From an uncultured Clostridia bacterium (GTDB lineage Bacteria > Bacillota > Clostridia > UBA1381), in assembly GCA_934481375.1 (NCBI GenBank), contig CAKSPN010000129.1:1-5518 (forward strand): 5,518 nt of DNA. Reading direction: 5' to 3'. The notes under the pieces are model-generated. The model saw only the letters and a list, made by a program, of their open reading frames with translations, ran no database searches and was not told where the DNA came from. The translations under genes were made by a program, and so were the position numbers. This document shows positions 1-5,518 of the stretch, piece after piece; position 1 is the first letter of the stretch; each line of letters begins with the position of its first letter.

Positions 1-912
1 TATCCGCTCAGAAGCTCCGTTTCGCTCGATAACGGAAAGACTTGGTCGGAATTTAAGCCGATAGGCAATTTCGGGGCGTATTTTATAAGTACGGTTGTTG
101 AAACGGGAAAGGGCGAATATCTGGCGCTTATCCATGATGAGGGAGCTTTTATAAACGGAGGCAATGCTCAAAAAATCGAAATTTACAGGGCAGGCGAAAA
201 AGCGGATATGCGCACACGCTGTCTTGAAAGGAAGATTTCAGATGACGGCAAGAGCTGGAAAAATGCTGTCGGTTTGCTTGTTGAGGCTCCCGAAAGAGAA
301 AATGACGCATGGAGAAAGGTATACGAGGCTGTATGCGGCGATACATTTGAGGACGGTCATTATGAAGTGTATCAAATCAGGAGTAAGGACGGAGGGCTGA
401 CGTGGAGTGAGCCGGAGAGAATATGCAAAACAAAAGAGCCGACAAAGCTTTGCGAGCCGTGTATGATCAAATCACCCGACGGAAAGCAGATTACGGTTCT
501 TTTGCGTGAAAACTCACGCAAAACGCAGTCTATGTTTGCGGTAACCGATGATAACGGTTTAAACTGGAGCGAAGTTAAAGAGCTTAACGGAGTTCTCACG
601 GGTGACAGACACTGCGCAAAATACTTGAATGACGGCAGAATTTTCATAAGCTTTCGTGATATGAATCACGACTCTCCTTATTACGGCAGCTGGGTTGCAT
701 GGATTGGCTCATATGATGATATAATTTCGGGCAGAGAGGGTGACTGCAAAATTCTTCTTCAAAAGAGCTATGCGGAGGATTGTGCATACCCCGGAGTGGA
801 GGTCTTGGCTGACGGTACCGTTGTTTCGGTTACATACGGAAAATGGGAGGAGGACGCCAAGCAGTATATTTTATGTTTAAGAATAAGCGGAGAAGAAATT
901 AAAACGTTTTAA
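1..912 (+). CDS. Sialidase-like Asp-box (BNR) beta-propeller protein, 5'-truncated by the window
   Basis: The frame is open from base 1 and stops at TAA 910-912, giving 303 visible residues; the start codon lies upstream. Four Asp-boxes (S/T-x-D-x-G-x-x-W type) are visible: SLDNGKTW (8-15), ISDDGKSW (79-86), SKDGGLTW (128-135) and TDDNGLNW (182-189). These mark the blades of a six-bladed sialidase-type propeller. Other family-like motifs are KSPDGK, LLREN (167-171), TGDRH (200-204), ISFRD (216-220) and CAYPGVEVLADGT (261-273). The arginines in LLREN, GDRH and SFRD could supply a carboxylate-binding cluster, and Tyr263/Glu267 could be active-site residues, but I infer these roles without an alignment. 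Proteins of this kind are usually annotated as exo-alpha-sialidase, often on weak biochemical grounds, so the substrate is open. Homologues, as I recall them, are roughly 370 residues, so some 60-80 residues are probably missing. Whether it is exported cannot be judged. It is followed 14 nt later by a sugar kinase, which suggests one operon. Confidence 0.88.
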   Translation, partial: YPLRSSVSLDNGKTWSEFKPIGNFGAYFISTVVETGKGEYLALIHDEGAFINGGNAQKIEIYRAGEKADMRTRCLERKISDDGKSWKNAVGLLVEAPERENDAWRKVYEAVCGDTFEDGHYEVYQIRSKDGGLTWSEPERICKTKEPTKLCEPCMIKSPDGKQITVLLRENSRKTQSMFAVTDDNGLNWSEVKELNGVLTGDRHCAKYLNDGRIFISFRDMNHDSPYYGSWVAWIGSYDDIISGREGDCKILLQKSYAEDCAYPGVEVLADGTVVSVTYGKWEEDAKQYILCLRISGEEIKTF

Positions 913-914
913 TT

Positions 915-920
915 GAGAGG
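915..920 (+). promoter_or_regulatory. Ribosome binding site of the PfkB-family kinase
   Basis: GAGAGG sits 6 nt before the ATG at 927 and just after the TAA of the sialidase-like gene. This supports the 927 start. The 14-nt gap has no room for a promoter, so the kinase is probably cotranscribed with the upstream gene. Confidence 0.75.
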
Positions 921-926
921 TAAATT

Positions 927-1871
927 ATGAAAAATACATTGTTTGCTGTCGGTGAGGCTCTCATTGATTTTATACCCGATAATAAAGGGTGCGGTTTTTC
1001 GGAGGTTTCATCATTTTCGCCGAAGGTCGGCGGTGCGCCTGCAAATGTTCTTGGGGCATTTTCAAAGCTTGGCGGAAAAACACAGCTTATCACACAGCTG
1101 GGCAGTGATCCTTTCGGGGATAAGATTGCGGAGGAACTTGCCGCATACGGCATAGGACTTGATTATACCGTGCGCACGAATAAAGCAAATACGGCACTTG
1201 CGTTTGTAAGCCTTGCTGAAAACGGTGACAGAACATTTTCGTTTTACAGAAATCCGTCTGCGGATATGTTATACAGCGGTGAAAATCTGACAAGTGCAGA
1301 TTTTCACGATTGTTACGCACTTCATTTTTGTTCGGTATCGCTGGGTGATTTCCCGATGAAAGCGGCGCATAAAAAGGCGATAGCGTATGCAAGGGAGAAC
1401 GGAGCGATTATAAGCTTTGACTTAAATATCCGCCTGCCGTTGTGGGACAGTGAAGAAAAGTTAAAGAAGGCGGTAAATGAATTTCTGCCTCTTGCGGATA
1501 TTGTAAAAGTGTCTGATGATGAGCTTGAGTTTCTGACGGGCGGCGGCGATATAAAAGACGGCGCAAAAGAGATTTTGAAAAATTCCAAGCTGGTACTTTG
1601 TACCTGCGGTTCAAAGGGCGCATATGCTTTCAGTAAAAAGTGTTCTGTCTTTGCACCATCGGCAGCCGTTAATGCTTGTGATACAACGGGTGCGGGGGAT
1701 GCTTTCTGCGGTTCATTTTTGTATAATCTGTACCGAAATAACATCACAAATGAGATGCTTTCGGAGCTGTCAAAGAATACGTTGGAGGAGTTTCTTAATT
1801 GCTCAAATGTTTATTGTGCAAAGAGCGTGTGTAAATACGGTGCTATAGAGTCATATCCGAATGAGTTATAG
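927..1871 (+). CDS. PfkB-family carbohydrate kinase, probable fructokinase
   Basis: This complete 314-residue protein is a normal length for the PfkB (ribokinase-like) family, cytoplasmic enzymes that phosphorylate sugars with ATP. Motifs appear in the expected order: VGEALIDFIP (8-17), the N-terminal signature VGGAPANV (34-41), LGSDPFGD (58-65), FSFYRNPSADM in the substrate region, FDLNIRLPLW (164-173), and the C-terminal signature DTTGAGDAF (252-260). Asp258 is the expected catalytic base beside the GAG anion hole. The GEALIDFIP opening, GGAPANV and RLPLW match the bacterial fructokinase subgroup (fructose to fructose 6-phosphate, EC 2.7.1.4) better than ribokinase or 2-keto-3-deoxygluconate kinase. 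Substrate assignment is still by resemblance. Small oddities are Leu166 where DPN is common, and Asn-Ala-Cys just before the DTTGAGD motif. The start is fixed by GAGAGG 6 nt upstream. It is the last gene of its operon, with a strong terminator about 70 nt beyond the TAG. Confidence 0.92.
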   Translation: MKNTLFAVGEALIDFIPDNKGCGFSEVSSFSPKVGGAPANVLGAFSKLGGKTQLITQLGSDPFGDKIAEELAAYGIGLDYTVRTNKANTALAFVSLAENGDRTFSFYRNPSADMLYSGENLTSADFHDCYALHFCSVSLGDFPMKAAHKKAIAYARENGAIISFDLNIRLPLWDSEEKLKKAVNEFLPLADIVKVSDDELEFLTGGGDIKDGAKEILKNSKLVLCTCGSKGAYAFSKKCSVFAPSAAVNACDTTGAGDAFCGSFLYNLYRNNITNEMLSELSKNTLEEFLNCSNVYCAKSVCKYGAIESYPNEL

Positions 1872-1941
1872 GCACAAATTTTTCATAATTGAAATTAAGA
1901 GAGACCACAAATTTAAGTGCAAGCCTATATAGTCTTATTGC

Positions 1942-1985
1942 AAAAAGAGCCGTTCGGCAAAGTATTGCCGAACGGCTCTTTTTTT
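1942..1985 (+). terminator. Intrinsic transcription terminator
   Basis: A perfect 19-bp inverted repeat (1942-1960 with 1965-1983) has a 4-nt AGTA loop and a GC-rich core (GAGCCGTTCGGC). It is flanked by A5 on the left and runs into T7 (1979-1985), then G and T4. It ends the sialidase-like/kinase transcript 70 nt after the kinase stop and insulates the next gene. Because the left arm begins with an A-tract it may also stop antisense transcription, although no converging gene is seen. Confidence 0.93.
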
Positions 1986-2023
1986 GTTTTGACTTAAAAA
2001 ACATCCAATTTTTGAAGCACAAA

Positions 2024-2050
2024 GTCAAAAATTACATCTTACTTTTTGAC
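2024..2050. repeat. AT-rich inverted repeat upstream of the hydrolase promoter
   Basis: GTCAAAAATTA (2024-2034) faces TACTTTTTGAC (2040-2050) with one mismatch and a 5-nt spacer; the outer 8 bp are perfect. A third copy, TTTTGACTT (1987-1995), is complementary to AAGTCAAAA (2022-2030), so two mutually exclusive pairings exist. It lies 21 bp upstream of the -35 box and outside the predicted transcript. A protein-binding site is therefore more likely than an RNA structure. Function is unknown, and chance is possible in DNA this AT-rich. Confidence 0.35.
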
Positions 2051-2053
2051 CAT

Positions 2054-2073
2054 AAGAGAATACGTATTATCTT
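2054..2073. promoter_or_regulatory. Probable operator: 20-bp palindrome touching the -35 box
   Basis: AAGAGAATACGTATTATCTT is a palindrome in which 9 of 10 base pairs are symmetric; only 2058/2069 mismatch. The core AATACGTATT is perfect and centred on CG. It overlaps the first two bases of TTGACA at 2072. Symmetry, length and placement fit a dimeric helix-turn-helix regulator site. A CG-centred core is common for LacI-type sites, and TACGTA occurs in the AraR-type operator, but the regulator cannot be named from this window. It would most likely control the secreted hydrolase. Confidence 0.6.
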
Positions 2074-2101
2074 GACATGCCTGCTGTAATTCATATACAA
2101 T
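2072..2101 (+). promoter_or_regulatory. Sigma-A type promoter of the secreted hydrolase
   Basis: A consensus -35 TTGACA (2072-2077) is followed after 18 nt by TACAAT (2096-2101), 5 of 6 to the -10 consensus. An alternative -10, TATACA (2094-2099), has a 16-nt spacer but a poorer match. Transcription would start near 2108, giving a leader of about 60 nt before the ATG at 2168. It is the only good promoter seen between the upstream terminator and the hydrolase gene. Confidence 0.75.
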
Positions 2102-2126
2102 ATATTTAAGATATATGAGGTGTAAT

Positions 2127-2165
2127 ATGTGGAAAATCAATAAAATTATCAGACGGGAGGTATGA
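2127..2165 (+). CDS. Possible 12-codon leader peptide upstream of the hydrolase
   Basis: ATG 2127 opens a 12-codon frame, MWKINKIIRREV, ending at TGA 2163-2165. It lies wholly inside the predicted 5' leader and has its own Shine-Dalgarno-like GAGGTG (2117-2122), 4 nt before the ATG. Its last codons contain the GGGAGG that serves the hydrolase, and its stop is 2 nt before the hydrolase ATG at 2168. This geometry would allow translational coupling: ribosomes finishing the leader would sit on the hydrolase start site. The peptide resembles no known attenuator peptide (no run of a regulated amino acid), and 12-codon ORFs arise easily by chance. It is listed as a candidate only. Confidence 0.25.
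   Translation: MWKINKIIRREV
2155..2160 (+). promoter_or_regulatory. Ribosome binding site fixing the hydrolase start at 2168
   Basis: GGGAGG is followed by two in-frame ATGs. The ATG at 2162 is only 1 nt away, too close for initiation. The ATG at 2168 is 7 nt away, near ideal, and gives a clean signal peptide. The 2168 start is therefore preferred. Confidence 0.8.
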
Positions 2166-2167
2166 CA

Positions 2168-5100
2168 ATGAGAAACAATCATCGACGGGTTATTGCTTAT
2201 ATATTGATACTGAGCTTAACTGCTATACTGTGCAACTCATTGGCGTATGCAAAAGAAGAAGAAAAAAAGACATACGCAGCGGCTACATTCGGAACGAATA
2301 TCGTTACCGAAAACCTGAAAATCACAAACAACGGTATGACGCCGGTTTGGCGGGACGGCAGGGAAGGCATATCGACAATAAGCTCATCATGGAAAATGGA
2401 AGTCTGGATGGATGTTGATGATGACTTTATGAGCAATCTTCCGGAACATACGCAGGTTGCTGTAACGGTCGATTATTACGACGGGAACGGAAAGTTTTGT
2501 GTTTTATACGATTCGTACAATCCGTTATATTATTCCGAATACACAAATGTAGGCGCATGGCAGCAAACGGAAACAATATATATGGAAAATACAAACACAT
2601 GGAAAAGCTATACGTTTATTCTTGATGATTACAGAGCCAATAATTCTGTCCAGTCGGGAATGGTTTCGGACATCAGGCTTGCGGCGGTTGACCCCATATC
2701 ACGTGTATACCCTGCCGAGGACGTTGTGTTCGGAAAAATAAAAATAGAGTACGTGGACGATAAAAATATGGTTCCGGTTGTTATGGAAAAAACATCGTCC
2801 AAATATTACGGAAATATTTTTTCGGCAGATGAGCCTGTTGAGTTAAATCTCGAATGTTTGAACATATTGGACGAAGATGTTGAAGTTAAGACAAAATATA
2901 CGGTCTATAATGAGGAAGAAGATGAGCCTGTCGCAACAGGGGAAATTGAAACGGAGTTTTCGGCAAAAGAACAGAAAAACGTTCCGCTTAAAATAGAAAA
3001 CCCCGGAATTTACGGTACATACTCCGTAAAGCTTGAATTTGAGCAAAAGAAAAAATCATCACCCGAGAATACTGTAAAAAATGAGAAAAAAACAGAATTT
3101 TCGGTAGCGAATGTATTTAATGACGGAACGGTTAATAATCTGATGGGCAGTATGGAGCATTTTGTTAATTTTTATAAAGACAAAAAGCACTATGGCGAAG
3201 CGATACCGATTGCCGAAGTACAAAGCAGAGCCGGAATGGGCATGATGCGAGGAGAATTCTCGCGTGCCATGTCTTATTCAAACGGCAAGTATGTGCTTGC
3301 GGACGGAGCCGTTCAGAGAATGAAGGATTTTGCAGACAACAGTAATATTGATACTCTTGTTGTACTAAATCAATATATGGAAAAATATGCGCACGGCGAT
3401 ATGCCGGACACGCCGGAGCGATATGCGGAATTTGCGCAGACTTGTGCCGATACGGTTGAGCAGTTAAAGGGAATAACAAATTATTTTGAAATATGGAATG
3501 AGCCTAACATTACATTCGGAAATAAAAATCTTGCACCTGTAGAGTGTTATGTTGAAATGTGTAAAGCAGCCTATGCTGCGATAAAGAAGGTAAATCCCGA
3601 TGCGGTTGTTCTGGTGGGAGCCACAGCGGCTTCCGCAAGTTCGCAGACAACGCTTGACACCGAATGGCACGAAAAAGCATTCGAGGCAGGACTGGCGGAC
3701 TATATGGACGGCGTGAGCTTTCACCCTTACGAGTGGTCGACAGGTTTCAGAGACCGCAGATTTATTCAGGGATTTACGGATTTAAGAGAAATGATGAATA
3801 AATACGGAGCCGCCGATAAACAGATTTGGGTAACAGAGTTTGGTTTTGCTTCAAACGCAGACGGAAAAGATGATATTGTGCATAAGTTTACGGAAAAAGA
3901 GCAGTATCAGATGACGGTTTTATCTTATCAGCTGGTCAAATCCATGAACCTTGCCGATGTGTTTATCTACTACAAATTCTGTGACGGCTGGGGCAGATCG
4001 CACGGAAACCGCTGGGGTTGGGTAAGGCCGCCCGAATATCACAAAACATTCGACCATGTAGAATATGCGGCTAAAAAGGTATATATTGCAATGACCGCGG
4101 CAAACAGGTTTTTGGGTGTAAACACGGAAATTCTTGACTTTATTCAAGACGTAAATGAAAAGTCAAGCACATATGCAACATACGGTTATAATACCAAAAC
4201 GGGAAAAAATATTGTAATGCTGCAATCAACGTCCGAAAACAAATCGATGAATTTTGATTTCGGCTGTAAATCGGTTGAAATGTATGACGCTTACGGAAAC
4301 AAGGTTGATACAATTCATTCGGAAAGCGGAATATTCACATTTACGCTTGACAAAGACCCTGTATACCTTGAAGGTAATATAACAAGCTTTAAGCAGACAG
4401 ATACCACGGGAACGGTTGTTTCGGATACAATAGTCAAAGACGCCGCCGGCGGAGATACGGTTATTTTCAACTTTGTAAAGAACAGCGATAAGCAGCTGAC
4501 AATAAGCGTTGACGGAACCGATGTAGTTCAAAACGACGGTTTTGCCGATAACAAGGCTATGTTAAAGCTTGCAGTGCCTTCCGACAGTGAGGACACTATG
4601 GAATGTCATATCAGAATATCCGATAGTGACGGAAATATATATTATTCGGCAAAGCATTTTGTAAACATAAAAAAATCAATAGTTTTATCCTGTACGGCTG
4701 AGCAGTATTCCGCAGATAATGTGGACAGATGGCAGGTAAGGGCAACTGTAAAGAATATTGCAAATGAAAAAAGCACAACGGGTGAAATAAAAATTACATT
4801 GCCGGAAGAAATTGCATCACAAAACAAACCGAGAAAGTTTATTGATTTGGAGCCGGGCGGAGAAATTGTGTACATATTCAATTTGCCAAAACAAATAAAT
4901 AAGAATGTTCTTGATTTGGAAATGGTTGCGGAAACAGATGACGGTCAGGTAATAAGCGCCAAAGAAAAGGTATGCTTCTCGACTGCGGCATATGCTTATA
5001 ACAAACCTGTAATAGACGGTAAAGTTGATGTAAACGAATGGACGGGCAGTTGGATCGGCGCAAACGAGGGCAAAGATTATGTTCAGCTGCTATCGCCCTG

Positions 5101-5518
5101 GAGAGGTGTGGAAGATTTATCTTTCAGCGGCACCATGCTTTGGGACGAGGATAATTTCTATTTCCTTGCAATAGTTACGGACGATGTTTATTACATAAAT
5201 CATCAGCCGGGAGGCGTGCAGTATACGCATAACGGAGACGGAATACAAATCGGTATTGATGACAGGGTTGACGTCAATTCGGTTGAAACGGCGGTGTTCA
5301 ACGAATTAAATGTGGGCGAAGTGCCCGGAGTCGGACCTGTGGTATACAAGCAGAAAGCATTCTATGCAAATTCTCCCAAGTCTACAGTGCTTGAGAATGC
5401 AAAGATAGGGATTAAGCGTTACGACGGTTACACTGTTTATGAATGTATGATTCCGTGGGACGATATTTTCTATGCGGATTATCAGGTAAATCCCGATAAT
5501 AAGATGAGATTTTCCGTT
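2168..5518 (+). CDS. Secreted multidomain glycoside hydrolase, clan GH-A (GH39-like) with C-terminal CBM9-type domain; 3'-truncated by the window
   Basis: One frame of 1117 codons runs without a stop to the window edge. Residues 1-28 form a signal peptide: basic RNNHRR, a hydrophobic core, and a likely signal peptidase I site after Ala-Tyr-Ala28. Residues 29-200 look like a beta-sandwich of the galactose-binding type (VDYYDGNGKF, WKSYTFILDD). Residues 203-316 look Ig-like, with a Lys/Glu-rich loop at 292-308. Residues about 320-640 form the TIM barrel: MMRGEF (359-364), acid/base Glu445 in EIWNEPN (441-447), FHPY (518-521) and nucleophile Glu557 in WVTEFGF (554-560). The 112-residue spacing between the two glutamates suits a retaining clan GH-A enzyme, closest in feel to GH39. 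A small beta-sandwich (about 650-736) ends in DPVYLEG, and two Ig-like segments follow (about 740-938). From 946 a CBM9-type domain begins (PVIDGKVDVNEW, LWDEDNFYFLAIVTDD, GDGIQIGIDD, MIPWDD). The substrate is unknown; a xylosidase or exopolysaccharide hydrolase role is possible. The gene has its own promoter and probable operator. Confidence 0.9.
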   Translation, partial: MRNNHRRVIAYILILSLTAILCNSLAYAKEEEKKTYAAATFGTNIVTENLKITNNGMTPVWRDGREGISTISSSWKMEVWMDVDDDFMSNLPEHTQVAVTVDYYDGNGKFCVLYDSYNPLYYSEYTNVGAWQQTETIYMENTNTWKSYTFILDDYRANNSVQSGMVSDIRLAAVDPISRVYPAEDVVFGKIKIEYVDDKNMVPVVMEKTSSKYYGNIFSADEPVELNLECLNILDEDVEVKTKYTVYNEEEDEPVATGEIETEFSAKEQKNVPLKIENPGIYGTYSVKLEFEQKKKSSPENTVKNEKKTEFSVANVFNDGTVNNLMGSMEHFVNFYKDKKHYGEAIPIAEVQSRAGMGMMRGEFSRAMSYSNGKYVLADGAVQRMKDFADNSNIDTLVVLNQYMEKYAHGDMPDTPERYAEFAQTCADTVEQLKGITNYFEIWNEPNITFGNKNLAPVECYVEMCKAAYAAIKKVNPDAVVLVGATAASASSQTTLDTEWHEKAFEAGLADYMDGVSFHPYEWSTGFRDRRFIQGFTDLREMMNKYGAADKQIWVTEFGFASNADGKDDIVHKFTEKEQYQMTVLSYQLVKSMNLADVFIYYKFCDGWGRSHGNRWGWVRPPEYHKTFDHVEYAAKKVYIAMTAANRFLGVNTEILDFIQDVNEKSSTYATYGYNTKTGKNIVMLQSTSENKSMNFDFGCKSVEMYDAYGNKVDTIHSESGIFTFTLDKDPVYLEGNITSFKQTDTTGTVVSDTIVKDAAGGDTVIFNFVKNSDKQLTISVDGTDVVQNDGFADNKAMLKLAVPSDSEDTMECHIRISDSDGNIYYSAKHFVNIKKSIVLSCTAEQYSADNVDRWQVRATVKNIANEKSTTGEIKITLPEEIASQNKPRKFIDLEPGGEIVYIFNLPKQINKNVLDLEMVAETDDGQVISAKEKVCFSTAAYAYNKPVIDGKVDVNEWTGSWIGANEGKDYVQLLSPWRGVEDLSFSGTMLWDEDNFYFLAIVTDDVYYINHQPGGVQYTHNGDGIQIGIDDRVDVNSVETAVFNELNVGEVPGVGPVVYKQKAFYANSPKSTVLENAKIGIKRYDGYTVYECMIPWDDIFYADYQVNPDNKMRFSV

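Noticed and set aside
1356..1370. CcpA cre-like sequence ATGAAAGCGGCGCAT inside the kinase gene
   Set aside because: It has two mismatches to the cre consensus, including the right-hand half-site, and lies mid-gene far from any promoter.
1322..1747. 141-codon antisense frame inside the kinase gene
   Set aside because: The + strand encodes a clear PfkB protein with all signatures. The antisense translation has no domain features and is a shadow.
1873..1914. Repeated CACAAATTT (1873-1881 and 1906-1914) after the kinase stop
   Set aside because: Short, AT-rich and isolated; no link to any element, so chance is the simplest explanation.
1843..2028. 61-codon - strand frame overlapping the kinase 3' end and the terminator
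   Set aside because: It crosses the terminator hairpin and overlaps the kinase coding end; low-complexity basic translation, best explained as chance.
2046..2070. Second promoter: TTGACC followed by TATTAT upstream of the main one
   Set aside because: The spacer would be only 13 nt, too short for sigma-A promoters.
1889..2089. 66-codon + strand frame across the intergenic region
   Set aside because: It reads straight through the perfect terminator hairpin and the operator and -35 region, has only a weak purine-rich stretch before its ATG, and its translation shows no recognisable domain.
2162..2164. Alternative in-frame ATG for the hydrolase, 2 codons earlier
   Set aside because: It is 1 nt from GGGAGG, too close for initiation; ATG 2168 has a 7-nt spacing.
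2215..2235. Possible lipoprotein signal at Cys22 (LTAILC)
   Set aside because: The residue before Cys is Leu, not Gly/Ala/Ser as a lipobox needs. An AYA signal peptidase I site follows at residue 28.
3165..5063. Series of antisense frames of 61-104 codons inside the hydrolase gene
   Set aside because: The whole interval is covered by one + strand frame with coherent domains; the antisense frames are short, Cys/His/Ser-rich shadows.

Overview
The window looks like chromosomal DNA from an anaerobic, moderately low-GC Firmicute, most likely a gut or rumen Clostridia. I infer this from the heavy use of AGA/AGG and ATA codons, strong GAGG-type ribosome binding sites, a textbook sigma-A promoter and the gene content. 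Species cannot be read from the sequence. All supported genes lie on the + strand, and the theme is carbohydrate breakdown.

Region 1 (1-1871) is the tail of an operon. It holds the C-terminal 303 codons of a sialidase-like Asp-box (BNR) beta-propeller protein whose start lies before the window. A complete 314-residue PfkB-family sugar kinase, best read as a fructokinase, follows 14 nt later. A perfect 19-bp hairpin with a U-tract (1942-1985) closes the unit.

Region 2 (1872-2167, 296 bp) is intergenic. After the terminator it holds an AT-rich hairpin (2024-2050) and a near-perfect 20-bp palindrome (2054-2073) touching a consensus -35 box. Next come a sigma-A promoter (TTGACA, 18-nt spacer, TACAAT) and a roughly 60-nt leader. 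The leader contains a possible 12-codon ORF that ends 2 nt before the next start codon. I see nothing else in 1872-1941 beyond AT-rich sequence.

Region 3 (2168-5518) is one uninterrupted frame of 1117 codons, still open at the window edge. It encodes a secreted multidomain glycoside hydrolase: signal peptide, N-terminal beta-sandwich, Ig-like domain, clan GH-A TIM barrel resembling GH39 (acid/base Glu445 in WNEPN, nucleophile Glu557 in VTEFG), a small beta-sandwich, two more Ig-like segments, and the start of a CBM9-type carbohydrate-binding domain. It has its own promoter and probable operator.

A working model is that the secreted enzyme binds and cleaves an extracellular glycan, while the upstream operon deals with released sugars inside or near the cell. 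The glycan is not identifiable from this window. No RNA gene, insertion sequence or CRISPR array was seen.
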